In this document: one piece after another, positions 49,456 through 59,013 of the stretch
Numbering within the stretch: position 1 is the first letter of the stretch
Layout of the letters: each line of letters starts with the position of its first letter
The notes under the pieces: generated by a model
What the model saw: only the letters and a program-made list of their open reading frames with translations
What the model was told of the DNA's origin: nothing
Database searches by the model: none
Translations under genes and position numbers: made by a program
From: Phytobacter palmae
GTDB lineage: Bacteria; Pseudomonadota; Gammaproteobacteria; Enterobacterales; Enterobacteriaceae
Assembly (NCBI GenBank): GCA_900112785.1
Contig: FONB01000004.1
Location: 124,488-188,487, forward strand
Reading direction: 5' to 3'
Length of the DNA stretch: 64,000 bases

Positions 49456-51510
49456 ATGACGAAAGCAAGCAAAGCGATTATTGCTGTCACTGGAACACTG
49501 GTTTTATTGATTGTGGTGGCCATCATTATTATCGCCACCTTTGACTGGAACCGCCTCAAACCGACCATTAATCAGAAAGTCTCTACCGAACTTAATCGCC
49601 CCTTTGCTATTCGCGGCGATTTAGGGGTGGTATGGGAGCGACAAAAAGAGGAAACGGGCTGGCGTAGCTGGATACCCTGGCCGCACATTCATGCCGACGA
49701 TATTATCCTGGGTAACCCGCCTGAGATCCCGGAAGTCACCATGGTGCACCTGCCGCGCGTTGAAGCCACTCTCGCACCACTGGCGCTATTAACCAAAACC
49801 GTTTATCTGCCGTGGATCAAACTGCAAAAGCCGGATGCGCGCCTGATCCGTCTGTCTGAAAAGAACAACAACTGGACCTTTAATCTCGCCAGTGCAGAAA
49901 ATAACGATCCCAATGCGCAGCCCTCTGGCTGGTCCTTCCGTCTGGACAATATTCTCTTCGATCAGGGGCGTATCGCAATCGACGACAAGGTGAGTAAAGC
50001 GGATATCGAGATCCTGGTCGATCCGTTAGGAAAACCGCTCCCTTTCAATGAAGTCACTGGCGACAGTAAAGATAAGACCCGCGTGGCAGATTATGTTTTC
50101 GGGCTGAAAGCGCAGGGACGTTACAACGGCCAACCGCTCACAGGCACGGGAAAAATCGGTGGCATGCTGGCGCTACGCAGCGAGAGCACACCTTTCCCGG
50201 TTCAGGCTGATTTCCGTTCCGGGAACACCCGTGTCGCGTTTGTCGGTAAAGTTAACGACCCGATGAAAATGGGCGGCGTCGACCTGCAGTTGAAATTCGC
50301 TGGCGATACCCTGGGGGATCTCTACGAACTGACGGGTGTGCTGCTGCCGGATACCCCGCCGTTTGAAACGGATGGTCATTTAGTGGCGAAAATTGATAGT
50401 GAAAAAAGCAGTGTCTACGATTATCGCGATTTTAACGGGCGTATTGGCGACAGCGATATCCATGGTTCGCTAACTTACACCACCGGTAAACCGCGTCCGA
50501 AACTGGAAGGCGATCTGGAATCCCGTCAGCTTCGCCTGGCCGACCTTGGACCCTTGATCGGCGTGGATTCCGGTAAAGGAGGAGAGAAAGCGAAACAGGC
50601 AGAGCAGAAGAAGGGTGAAAAAAATATTCAGCCTGCCGGGAAGGTGTTGCCGTACGATCGTTTTGAAACCGATAAATGGGACACCATGGATGCTGACGTA
50701 CGTTTTAAAGGTAAGCGTATTGAACATGGCAGCACGCTGCCAATCAGCGACCTCACCACTCATATCATTTTACAGAATGCTGATCTGAAACTGCAGCCGT
50801 TGAAGTTTGGCTTAGCGGGCGGGACGATTTCGTCCAATGTTCGTCTCGAAGGGGATAAAAAGCCGATGCAGGGGCGGGCGGAAATTCAGGCTCGACGGTT
50901 AAAACTGAAACAACTGATGCCAAATGTCGAACTGATGCAGAAAACGCTGGGGGAGATGAATGGCGATGCGGATATCCGGGGTACAGGGAACTCCGTGGCG
51001 GCGTTGCTGGGTACCAGCAACGGGAACCTTAAGCTGTTGATGAATGACGGGCTTATCAGCCGTAACCTGATGGAGATTGCCGGGCTGAACGTGGGAAATT
51101 ACGTTATTGGTACGATCTTTGGCGACGATGAAGTGCGAGTGAACTGCGCTGCGGCGAATCTCGATCTGGTTAATGGCGTGGCGCGTCCGCAAATCTTCGC
51201 GTTTGATACCGAAAATGCACTGGTGAATGTCACGGGTACGGCGAGTTTCGCCTCGGAGCAACTGGACCTGACCATTAACCCGGAAAGTAAGGGAGTCCGT
51301 ATCGTTACGCTGCGTTCGCCGTTGTATGTACGCGGGACTTTTAAAAATCCGCAGGCGGGGGTAAAACCCGGACCGCTGATTGCCCGTGGTGCGGTGGCCG
51401 CGGCGCTGGCAACGCTGGTGACGCCTGCGGCTGCGCTACTGGCATTAATTTCTCCATCGGAAGGCGAAGCAAACCAGTGCCGGACGATTCTGGCACAGAT
51501 GAAAAAGTAA
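49456..51510 (+). CDS. yhjG: YhjG, AsmA-family protein
   Basis: The 684-aa protein has an N-terminal membrane helix (about residues 9-29, IIAVTGTLVLLIVVAIIII). A long periplasmic AsmA-type region follows, including PTINQKVSTELNRPF at the start and the C-terminal AsmA_2 block NGDADIRGTGNSVAALLGTS. AsmA-like proteins form beta-groove bridges that move phospholipid between the membranes. The exact role of YhjG is not known. It lies 72 bases after pdeH, same strand. Confidence 0.92.
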   Translation: MTKASKAIIAVTGTLVLLIVVAIIIIATFDWNRLKPTINQKVSTELNRPFAIRGDLGVVWERQKEETGWRSWIPWPHIHADDIILGNPPEIPEVTMVHLPRVEATLAPLALLTKTVYLPWIKLQKPDARLIRLSEKNNNWTFNLASAENNDPNAQPSGWSFRLDNILFDQGRIAIDDKVSKADIEILVDPLGKPLPFNEVTGDSKDKTRVADYVFGLKAQGRYNGQPLTGTGKIGGMLALRSESTPFPVQADFRSGNTRVAFVGKVNDPMKMGGVDLQLKFAGDTLGDLYELTGVLLPDTPPFETDGHLVAKIDSEKSSVYDYRDFNGRIGDSDIHGSLTYTTGKPRPKLEGDLESRQLRLADLGPLIGVDSGKGGEKAKQAEQKKGEKNIQPAGKVLPYDRFETDKWDTMDADVRFKGKRIEHGSTLPISDLTTHIILQNADLKLQPLKFGLAGGTISSNVRLEGDKKPMQGRAEIQARRLKLKQLMPNVELMQKTLGEMNGDADIRGTGNSVAALLGTSNGNLKLLMNDGLISRNLMEIAGLNVGNYVIGTIFGDDEVRVNCAAANLDLVNGVARPQIFAFDTENALVNVTGTASFASEQLDLTINPESKGVRIVTLRSPLYVRGTFKNPQAGVKPGPLIARGAVAAALATLVTPAAALLALISPSEGEANQCRTILAQMKK

Positions 51511-51637
51511 TGTGATCGCGACGCCATCCCTGCAGGGGAGAGGGGACGGTCAGGTGGCAGATGTAAAAACGCAGAGACAACCCCGGCGGTGCGAAGCTTG
51601 CCGGGGTATAAAGGTACTGGTGTGGATAGCAGATGAC

Positions 51638-51684
51638 GAGAACGTGGCCCGGATAAGGCGTTTACGCCGCACCCGGGAAAGAGG
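51638..51684. repeat. REP element between yhjG and yhjE
   Basis: GCCCGGATAAGGCGTTTACGCC followed by GCACCCGGG is a classical REP palindrome. It lies in the 202-base gap between convergent yhjG and yhjE. The rest of the gap shows a CCTGACC-type short palindrome near the yhjE stop and no gene. Confidence 0.75.
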
Positions 51685-51712
51685 TCAGGGGCAGGCCATC
51701 AGGCCCTGCCCA

Positions 51713-53029
51713 TTACAGTGACTGGTGTTTGGTCTCGTGAGTCAGCACCAACGCGGTCAGCGTCAAGGCTGCCATTACCGCCAGATAAATCCCCACATAC
51801 GTCAGGCCATAGTTCGCCTGCAGCCAGGTGGCGATATACGGGGCAACGGACGCGCCCAGAATCGATGACACGTTATACGAGAAGGATGCACCGGTGTAGC
51901 GCACTTCGGTCGGGAACAGTTCTGGCAGCAGTGCACCCATCGGGCCAAAAGTCAGCCCCATCAGGCTCAGACCGATCAGCAGATAAGCCATTACCAGCGC
52001 CGGGTTGCCGGAGCCTAACAGCGGCGGGAAAACGAACAGTGCAAACAGAATGATCAGTGTTGTAATTGTGATCATACTTTTACGACGGCCATATTTATCG
52101 GCCAGCAGTCCGGCGACCGGCACCATCACACCAAAACCAATTACCGCCATCATCAGCATCCACAGCACTTCGTTTCGCGGCATACCCAGCCCGGTCGGCG
52201 AGGTGCTGAACGTCATGGAATAGACGGTCATGATGTAGAACAGCGTGTAAGTGGCCAGCATAATGAAGGTACCCAGCACGGTTACACGGACATGTTTGGT
52301 CAGCAGGGTACCCAGCGGGATTTTCACCTGTTTTTTCGCAGCGGCAATTTTCGCAAAAACCGGTGTTTCATGCAGGGAAACGCGCACGTACAGGCCAATC
52401 AGCACCAGCACGGCAGAGAAGATGAACGGTATGCGCCAGCCCCAGCTCATAAACTGCTCGTCGGTCAGTAACCAGGAGAGCAGCAGGAAGGTGCCGTTTG
52501 CAAAGAAGAAACCAATCGGTGCGCCCAGTTGTGGGAAGGAGCCATACAGCGCACGTTTACGTGGCGGTGCGTTCTCTGTCGCCAGAAGCGCCGCGCCGCC
52601 CCATTCGCCGCCCAGGCCCAGACCCTGACCAAAACGTGCCAGCGCCAGCAGCAGCGGCGCCATCACGCCGATGGTCTCATAGCCCGGTAACAGGCCAATT
52701 AATACAGTAGAGATCCCCATTGTCAGCAACGATGCCACCAGGGTGACTTTACGCCCTACGCGGTCGCCGAAATGACCAAACACGGCGGAGCCGATTGGAC
52801 GTGCAACGAAAGCGATCGCAAAGGTAGCGAGCGACTGCAGCGTTGCGGCGGTCGGATCACCCTGCTTGAAGAAGATATGCGGGAAAACGATAACTGCCGC
52901 AGTGGCATAAATGTAGAAATCGAAGAACTCGATGGCGGTACCAATCAGTGAAGCGATAACGACTTTACTGCGTGAGTTTACCGGCGTGATTTCCTGCTCG
53001 TTGTCTAAGGTTGTGGCTGTGGCTTGCAT
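51713..53029 (-). CDS. yhjE: YhjE, MFS metabolite:H+ symporter
   Basis: The 438-aa major-facilitator protein has twelve predicted helices. It matches E. coli YhjE of the metabolite:H+ symporter (ShiA/ProP-like) group. The MFS loop motifs are FGHFGDRVGRKVTL between helices 2 and 3 and ADKYGRRKSM between 8 and 9; ELFPTEVRYTGASF is also typical of the group. Its substrate is unknown. It is a single minus-strand gene with a 261-base AT-rich upstream gap in which I see no other feature. Confidence 0.92.
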   Translation of the reverse strand: MQATATTLDNEQEITPVNSRSKVVIASLIGTAIEFFDFYIYATAAVIVFPHIFFKQGDPTAATLQSLATFAIAFVARPIGSAVFGHFGDRVGRKVTLVASLLTMGISTVLIGLLPGYETIGVMAPLLLALARFGQGLGLGGEWGGAALLATENAPPRKRALYGSFPQLGAPIGFFFANGTFLLLSWLLTDEQFMSWGWRIPFIFSAVLVLIGLYVRVSLHETPVFAKIAAAKKQVKIPLGTLLTKHVRVTVLGTFIMLATYTLFYIMTVYSMTFSTSPTGLGMPRNEVLWMLMMAVIGFGVMVPVAGLLADKYGRRKSMITITTLIILFALFVFPPLLGSGNPALVMAYLLIGLSLMGLTFGPMGALLPELFPTEVRYTGASFSYNVSSILGASVAPYIATWLQANYGLTYVGIYLAVMAALTLTALVLTHETKHQSL

Positions 53030-53290
53030 AAAATTTTCTTATTTTTGGCGAACGAACGACCATATTAGCCACAGCAAAAGCGACATTTCAATCTGTAACA
53101 AAGTGCGGAAACGTACGAAAACCAGGCAAAAAGCGGATAATTTTCAGACTTACGATTTATCTTCTATGAAATGCTTCACATATTTTCAATAATAGAATTT
53201 AAAACTGGTTTTCGGTTAAATAAAAGTTACAACCTGGATATTAATGCTGAAATGATGAATTGGGCTGAAATATTCAGCCCAATTAGGGTT

Positions 53291-54334
53291 TTAACGGTGT
53301 GTTCTGCCTGGCATGCGTGGATCGTCTTTGTAGTGCGCAGTGGCAATCCATGCGGCGCAAAACAGCGTCAGTCGGGCAAAAAAGTAAAAGAATGCCATCA
53401 GGCCCAGTACCGAACCGAAGGCGGCGCCAGAAGGCGATTGCACCAGCGATGGCAATGTATATGTCATCACGATTTTAATCACCTCAAAGCCGATCGCCGC
53501 AATAAACGTACCGCGAATCAATGCTTTTTTACGTGGACGGTGACGCGGTAAACGCCAGAAAATCCAGAAGAACAACAAGTAGTTGGCAAATACAGAGATC
53601 GCCAGACCAATCAGTCGCCATGCAGGTTTAAGCCACTCAATATTATCCAGATAGAGTGCGGAGATAATCATCTGCTGCGCCGAACCGGCAACAGAGGTGA
53701 TGGAAAGGGTGACAATCAGCGCCACCAGCAGACCAATCAGCGAAATAAAATCACGGAAATATTTCACCCAGATTTTTTCCTGGTCCTGAGGGTTTCGCTC
53801 CCAGACATCCCGCGACTGTGCGCGTATCGCTTCGCGCAGGTTGCCCATCCAGTTAATGCCGGAGTAGAGCGCAATGGCCAGCCCGACAATACCTACCGTC
53901 GTTCGCTGTTGCACGGCGGTATTGATGGTGTTTTTCAGGGTTGTCGCCAGCGTCGGGTCGCTCACGTTGTTCAGGATTTTATTGAAAATATCCTGCAATA
54001 GCGTGGGGTGTGAGGCCAGAACAAACCCGGCAGCGGCAAAAGAGACCATCAGGATGGGTATCATCGACAAAAATGAGAAATAGGTGATGGCCGCGCCGAA
54101 CTGGTTTCCCATACGGTCATTAAAACGCTCAGTGGCGCGAATCAGATGCGCAATCATCGGGCGGCGCTGCACTTTTTTCGCCACGTCAGTGACGGTTTCC
54201 AGCGTTGATCGCGCCGCGTTGTCATCAGATTTGGGAGTGTTGTCTTTCGTTGATATTCCCGAGGTGTCCATTTTTCTGACTGGCTCGTAATCCAGATCCT
54301 GGGTCGGACGTTTTTCGCTGTTTTCCGGCGTCAT
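53291..54334 (-). CDS. yhjD: YhjD, YihY/BrkB-family inner-membrane protein
   Basis: The 347-aa protein (E. coli 337) has a hydrophilic N-terminus of about 80 residues, then about six membrane helices of the YihY/BrkB (UPF0761) family with FGAAITYFSFLSMIPILMVS and SGINWMGNLREAIRA. A point mutation in E. coli yhjD rescues cells making lipid IVA without Kdo, so a role in envelope lipid handling is suspected. It lies 53 bases after yhjC on the same strand. Confidence 0.92.
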   Translation of the reverse strand: MTPENSEKRPTQDLDYEPVRKMDTSGISTKDNTPKSDDNAARSTLETVTDVAKKVQRRPMIAHLIRATERFNDRMGNQFGAAITYFSFLSMIPILMVSFAAAGFVLASHPTLLQDIFNKILNNVSDPTLATTLKNTINTAVQQRTTVGIVGLAIALYSGINWMGNLREAIRAQSRDVWERNPQDQEKIWVKYFRDFISLIGLLVALIVTLSITSVAGSAQQMIISALYLDNIEWLKPAWRLIGLAISVFANYLLFFWIFWRLPRHRPRKKALIRGTFIAAIGFEVIKIVMTYTLPSLVQSPSGAAFGSVLGLMAFFYFFARLTLFCAAWIATAHYKDDPRMPGRTHR

Positions 54335-54387
54335 CAGGGCAATTTTCCTTCTTTATAGCTCGCAGTAAATAAAATTATAGACTGCGT

Positions 54388-55287
54388 CTAATCGACATAA
54401 TCTTTCATCACCCCGGCCAGCCACTCCATAAACAGGTGTACGCGGCGCGACAGATTACGGCGATGGGGATAAATAAGTGATACCGGCATGGGTTCTGCAC
54501 GATATTGCGGCAGGATCTCCACCAACTTTCCTGCGCGCAGAGCCTCCCGTACACCAACGCGCGGCACCTGGATAATCCCCAGTCCTGCGAGGCAGGCGGC
54601 GTGATAGGTCTCGGTACTGTTTACCGTCAAAATACCGCCGGTTTTCACCCATGTGGTCTGTTTATCAAGACAAACTTCAAAGCCTTGCGGACGTGCGCCG
54701 AGGTTGAGGGCGTAATGGACGACCGCATGCGAAGAGAGATCCTCCAGACTCTCCGGATAGCCGAAGCGCGCCAGGTAGTCGGGGCTGGCGCAGTTGATAA
54801 TCGAAAGCTTACCCAGCGGGCGGGCAATCAGGCCGGAATCTTTCAGCGTGCCGACGCGCACCACGCAATCAAACCCTTCGCGAATAATATCCACCAGCCG
54901 GTCGCTGCTGCTCAGCTCCAGCTCAATGCCGGGATAGTGCTGCAAAAACGCGGGTAGCCGTGGAATAACCAGGTTTTTCGCTACCGCCACAGGCATATCA
55001 ACGCGCAACCGCCCGCTGATGCTTGAAGGGTCGTGCAGAAAAAGGCCGTCGAGTTCGTCCATATTGGCGAGCAAATCTTTGGCCCGCTCGTAATAGACCA
55101 TACCGTCCTGGGTGAGCTGTACCCGTCGTGTTGTGCGATGTAAGAGCTGTGTACCGAGGTGATTTTCCAGTGCCTGAATTTGGCGCGAAACACTGCCTTT
55201 GGGGAGGCCTAATGAGTCTGCCGCGCGGGAAAAACTCTCCAGTTCTGCCACGCGGATGAACAGTTGCATTGCATAAATTTTATCCAT
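54388..55287 (-). CDS. yhjC: YhjC, LysR-type regulator
   Basis: The protein has 299 aa when started at the ATG at 55287 (MDKIYAMQLFIRV), the E. coli length; longer frames up to 55392 run into the divergent promoter. The N-terminal HTH (SFSRAADSLGLPKGSVSRQIQALE) and the effector domain are of the CrgA/DntR-like subgroup. It is divergent from a short-chain dehydrogenase gene 118 bases away, a layout typical of a LysR regulator with its target. Confidence 0.9.
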   Translation of the reverse strand: MDKIYAMQLFIRVAELESFSRAADSLGLPKGSVSRQIQALENHLGTQLLHRTTRRVQLTQDGMVYYERAKDLLANMDELDGLFLHDPSSISGRLRVDMPVAVAKNLVIPRLPAFLQHYPGIELELSSSDRLVDIIREGFDCVVRVGTLKDSGLIARPLGKLSIINCASPDYLARFGYPESLEDLSSHAVVHYALNLGARPQGFEVCLDKQTTWVKTGGILTVNSTETYHAACLAGLGIIQVPRVGVREALRAGKLVEILPQYRAEPMPVSLIYPHRRNLSRRVHLFMEWLAGVMKDYVD

Positions 55288-55405
55288 CGCCTGCATCCAT
55301 TGTTGTTGTAAATGAAACAGTGAAGCGTAATTCAGCGTCTTTATTGTTTTACCACCAGCTAATAAGCTTTTTCCACAGTGAACAGCAAACAAAACGAGGT
55401 TTCTT

Positions 55406-56164
55406 ATGACACAACGTATCGCATTAGTAACCGGCGGCAGCCGTGGACTGGGGAAAAACGCAGCGCTGAAGCTGGCTGAACGCGGAACCGCCGTTATCCT
55501 GACCTACAACAGCAACCAGCAGGCGGCTGATGAAGTTGTGGCGGAAATTGAGGGAAAAGGCGTGAAAGCGGTGGCTTTACAGTTAAACGTCGGCGATGTA
55601 GCGAGCTTTGAAGCTTTCGCCCTGAATGTACAACAGCAGCTTAAAAACGTGTGGAATCGGGATACGTTTGATTATTTATTGAACAATGCCGGTGTCGGCA
55701 TTGCAGTTCCCTTTGCTGAGGCCAGCGAAGCTCAATTTGATGAATTAATGAACATTCATTTTAAAGGTCCCTTCTTCCTGACGCAGCGCCTGTTGCCGTT
55801 GCTGGCGGATGGTGGTCGCATCCTCAATGTTTCCAGCGGACTGGCGCGTTTTGCGCTGCCGGGATACGCAACTTATGGCGCAATGAAAGGGGCGATGGAA
55901 GTGCTGACCCGCTATCAGGCCAAAGAGTTGGGCGCTCGCGGGATTTCCGTCAATATCATTGCCCCTGGTGCAATTGAGACCGATTTCCGCGGTGGCGAAG
56001 TCCGTGATAACCCGCAAATTAATAAACATATTGCCGGGCAAACGGCGCTGGGGCGCGTTGGTAAGCCGGATGATATTGGTGGCGCGATGGCGGCACTGCT
56101 GAGTGATGATCTGGCATGGATGAATGCTCAGCGCGTGGAAGTCTCTGGCGGGATGTTCCTGTAG
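55406..56164 (+). CDS. Short-chain dehydrogenase/reductase
   Basis: This is a 252-aa classical SDR. The cofactor motif TGGSRGLG is at residues 9-16, with NNAG and the catalytic SSG ... YGAMK (Ser-Tyr-Lys). The basic Arg of the cofactor loop favours NADP(H). The substrate is unknown. It is divergent from yhjC, which probably controls it. It is followed by an unlinked minus-strand gene. Confidence 0.88.
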   Translation: MTQRIALVTGGSRGLGKNAALKLAERGTAVILTYNSNQQAADEVVAEIEGKGVKAVALQLNVGDVASFEAFALNVQQQLKNVWNRDTFDYLLNNAGVGIAVPFAEASEAQFDELMNIHFKGPFFLTQRLLPLLADGGRILNVSSGLARFALPGYATYGAMKGAMEVLTRYQAKELGARGISVNIIAPGAIETDFRGGEVRDNPQINKHIAGQTALGRVGKPDDIGGAMAALLSDDLAWMNAQRVEVSGGMFL

Positions 56165-56256
56165 AAGTCCGATAGCTTAGCGTGGTTTTTCTATTGATAT
56201 CAGTAAAATGCGTTATCATTTGCCCGGCGGCGTCATGCCCCCGGGCGGTGAGATAA

Positions 56257-56655
56257 TTATTGCTTCTGAAAGTGGCTCACTTTGATACGCGCCGGCTTCT
56301 GTTTAGCATCTAACGACCCGCTAATGCCCACCAGTTCATCCGGGGAGACATTTTTGCCATCGAAGATGGCCATAGGGATATACACGTCAATTTGCCCGGT
56401 TTTGTCGCGGAACTGATAGAGATCTTCCCCCGTTTTCTTCACAAGGTACCCTTTGAGCGAAACGGAAGCTCCGTCATGCATGGTTTTTGCCTGTTGAATG
56501 GTCATGCTACGGGCATCTTCCATTCCACGATAGCCATCTTCCATTTTATGCGGCGGTGGCGGCGCTTTATCCGTCTTTAAACCAGTCGCATCCTGCGCGA
56601 ATGCCGCCATGGAGAATAATGCTGTAAAACCTGTTATCAGCAGAATCTTCTTCAT
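56257..56655 (-). CDS. YgiW/YdeI-family periplasmic OB-fold protein
   Basis: The 132-aa protein has a signal peptide of about 20 residues (cut after AAFA) and a BOF (bacterial OB-fold, DUF388) domain with [19 protein letters not shown] and [13 protein letters not shown]. The ATG at 56655 has GAGGAG upstream; a GTG two codons earlier would also be in frame. E. coli relatives YgiW and YdeI are stress-tolerance proteins; E. coli ygiW is linked to QseBC and peroxide or acid stress. Exact function is unknown. Confidence 0.85.
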   Translation of the reverse strand: MKKILLITGFTALFSMAAFAQDATGLKTDKAPPPPHKMEDGYRGMEDARSMTIQQAKTMHDGASVSLKGYLVKKTGEDLYQFRDKTGQIDVYIPMAIFDGKNVSPDELVGISGSLDAKQKPARIKVSHFQKQ

Positions 56656-56722
56656 ATGCACTCCTCTTTATTGCCAAAACACTGCCTAAGCCTGGCACAG
56701 AGAGAGGAAGATGACAGGTGAA

Positions 56723-57259
56723 TTATCTGCTTTCGCGGTATTCATGGTGCAGCAGACCAAATAGCCAGTCGTTATGCCAGCGACCCGCCAGCCAGAACGC
56801 CTCGCGCAGTTCACCTTCCTGCACAAAACCCACCTTTTCCAGCAAACGCTTTGAGGCGTTGTTTCCTGCCGTCACGGTCGCGATAAGTCGGCGTACTCCC
56901 CCTTCGGCAAAGGCATAGCGGCAGAGTGCCTGTAACGACTCCAGCCCGTAACCTTTACCCTGCGCCTGGGTGGCAAAGAGAAAACCGACTTCGGCGCAGT
57001 CTGCTTCATGGTGACGATAACCCGTGACCCCAAGCGGGGCCTTCGTGGCGATATCGCGAACGACGAGACATAGCCAGTGTTCACTGCCGGGAGACCAGGC
57101 GGGCAGACGGGCATCAAATGCCTCGCGGATGACCTCTGGCGGGCGATCTTCGGCAACGTAACGCATGACCTGCTGGTCCTGCTGCAGTGCGAGGAAAAAA
57201 GGCCAGTCTTGTGGCGTTATCGGAGTGCAGATGAGCCGGGGAGTTTGCAGCGTCGGCAT
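56723..57259 (-). CDS. GNAT-family N-acetyltransferase (RimJ/RimL-like)
   Basis: The 178-aa protein is an Acetyltransf_3 enzyme: LQTPRLICTPITPQDWPFF at the start, the acetyl-CoA loop QAQGKGYGLESL, and the C-terminal NNASKRLLEKVGFVQEGELRE. A GGAGC site lies before the ATG at 57259. RimJ/L-type enzymes acetylate protein N-termini or small amines. The substrate here cannot be inferred. Confidence 0.85.
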   Translation of the reverse strand: MPTLQTPRLICTPITPQDWPFFLALQQDQQVMRYVAEDRPPEVIREAFDARLPAWSPGSEHWLCLVVRDIATKAPLGVTGYRHHEADCAEVGFLFATQAQGKGYGLESLQALCRYAFAEGGVRRLIATVTAGNNASKRLLEKVGFVQEGELREAFWLAGRWHNDWLFGLLHHEYRESR

Positions 57260-57410
57260 AAAAATAGCTCCATTGTTTTTTTCGTGTTAAAACCGCAATC
57301 ACTGATAATAATCATTAACTGGTCTATGTTTTAACTATCCATAAATAAAGAAAAATTAACGTTTCTTTTTGCCAGTTAATTATTTCGCCGGTTGTACTTA
57401 AAGGAAAAGA

Positions 57411-59000
57411 ATGACCCATATATCCTCGCAGAACCTGGGGGAACAATTCGAGCAATGCACAGGAATTATTCGTCAGGCATCAAAAGAAATATTAATGCTG
57501 CTTAATGTGCATTTTGACGAAGGGAAGGACCCTCGCTGGTTTCTTGAACAACTCGATATTGCGCGTCTGAGCCTGGGCGGTTGGGGCGCTGTCGCGAAAC
57601 GGTTAAGGCTCAATGATGCGGAATTAACGCAATTCACTCTGCAGCTACGCCATTTGCAACAACTGGTACCCTATTATGAAAAGGGGCAGAACGTTACAGA
57701 GAACCAGCTCATTGTCGCTCTGCGTTTTGTGCGCACGCTGGAACATCTACGGGCAAAGCAGCCGTTGCTGACCTATCCGACAACCCTTAATGCGGACCGC
57801 GAAGGGCAACAGCAGGGGTTAAAACAGTTACGCGCACTGGAGTTGATGCTCAAATCGCTGGTTACGAATGCCTGGCCGGATGCGCTGCGGCTTAGCAACC
57901 ATCTGAAAACGCGTTTTGGCGCCGATTGCGTTCGTCGCTGGTTGAAAATCGGCGATCGCAACGACGTACTCAGCGGTATGTTATTTAGCGAGCTGGCACT
58001 TTTATTAATTGATAAAAAAGAATTTAGTCAGCATTATGCCCGGCTTTTTAATGATTCACCGGTATTGAGCCTGTTTCTTGAGCCGCGTAAAACGCTGCAA
58101 ACTTTTCTGGACGATATTCGGCAAATCCGCAGTGCCGTCGTCGCGGGGCAACCGTTAACCTCGAACCAGTTGATGCTGCTGGATAACTATTACCCGCAGA
58201 TTACCGGGCCAGTGCAGCGAGCATGGGATGACGGGCGCATACAGATTAATCCCGCAAGCTTGCTGCAAGAGGCGGAAGATGAATTAGAGAGATTCTGGGA
58301 ACAGGCGCGCAAGAAAGATCGTGCAGCGGGAGGTGATGCTATGCAAATTCGCGATGGAATTGAAAGGCCGGAAAAACGCGCCGCGCGTACCCGCGAGGAG
58401 CGTGAACAAATGCTTACCAAAGCGCTGTGGGGCGCAGTCGGTGTTGCGGTGCTGGTCATCGTGGCTGGAGCATTCTGGTTGTTCAGCGACTCATCTGTAT
58501 CGGTGCCGCTGGCGGATCAAGGGCGCATTACGGTTCCTATCTCTCAGGATAAAGAGAAAGTGACGCCAAAAGAGGAGCTGACCAAAATGGGGATCAGCCG
58601 TGATGAGGGCAACTTCCGTTCTGCTATCGACCGCAACGATACCCGCGTGGTTTCGCTGTTTCTGCGCACGGGGATGAGCTGGAAATTGTCATGGACAGAA
58701 CAGGCAATGGCGAATGATTACACTGATGTGCTGGAGATGTTGCTGCGTTATCGGTTGCAGATGGATGAAAACCGCCCTTGTCGTCGGTTTATCGAGAACA
58801 TGACGCATGAGATGTCCTCTGGCACGAAGCTGACATCGCTGCGTAAGAACTACTTGCAGGCATTCTGTACGTCGGAACCCGTAGTGAGACGTCAGCGTTA
58901 TGAAATGGAACAGGCGCAACTGCGTTATAAGGCTGCGCCTGACGATAACACGAAAAAATGGGCGGATATTCAGTCGGCTATTTATGATGTTATCGACTGA
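57411..59000 (+). CDS. STY4199-type HEPN-domain membrane protein
   Basis: The 529-aa protein has an alpha-helical cytosolic N-terminal half (about 330 residues) resembling the STY4199-type HEPN family. One membrane helix (about residues 338-359, ALWGAVGVAVLVIVAGAFWLF) and a C-terminal domain of about 165 residues follow, with an ankyrin-like stretch (DTRVVSLFLRTGMSWKL ... YTDVLEMLLRY). A possible Arg-x6-His (RFVRTLEH, about residues 105-112) could be a HEPN ribonuclease motif, but it is weak. The AAGGA site precedes the ATG at 57411. No function is known. It lies between an acetyltransferase and treF. Confidence 0.65.
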   Translation: MTHISSQNLGEQFEQCTGIIRQASKEILMLLNVHFDEGKDPRWFLEQLDIARLSLGGWGAVAKRLRLNDAELTQFTLQLRHLQQLVPYYEKGQNVTENQLIVALRFVRTLEHLRAKQPLLTYPTTLNADREGQQQGLKQLRALELMLKSLVTNAWPDALRLSNHLKTRFGADCVRRWLKIGDRNDVLSGMLFSELALLLIDKKEFSQHYARLFNDSPVLSLFLEPRKTLQTFLDDIRQIRSAVVAGQPLTSNQLMLLDNYYPQITGPVQRAWDDGRIQINPASLLQEAEDELERFWEQARKKDRAAGGDAMQIRDGIERPEKRAARTREEREQMLTKALWGAVGVAVLVIVAGAFWLFSDSSVSVPLADQGRITVPISQDKEKVTPKEELTKMGISRDEGNFRSAIDRNDTRVVSLFLRTGMSWKLSWTEQAMANDYTDVLEMLLRYRLQMDENRPCRRFIENMTHEMSSGTKLTSLRKNYLQAFCTSEPVVRRQRYEMEQAQLRYKAAPDDNTKKWADIQSAIYDVID

Positions 59001-59013
59001 GTCAACGGGGGAG

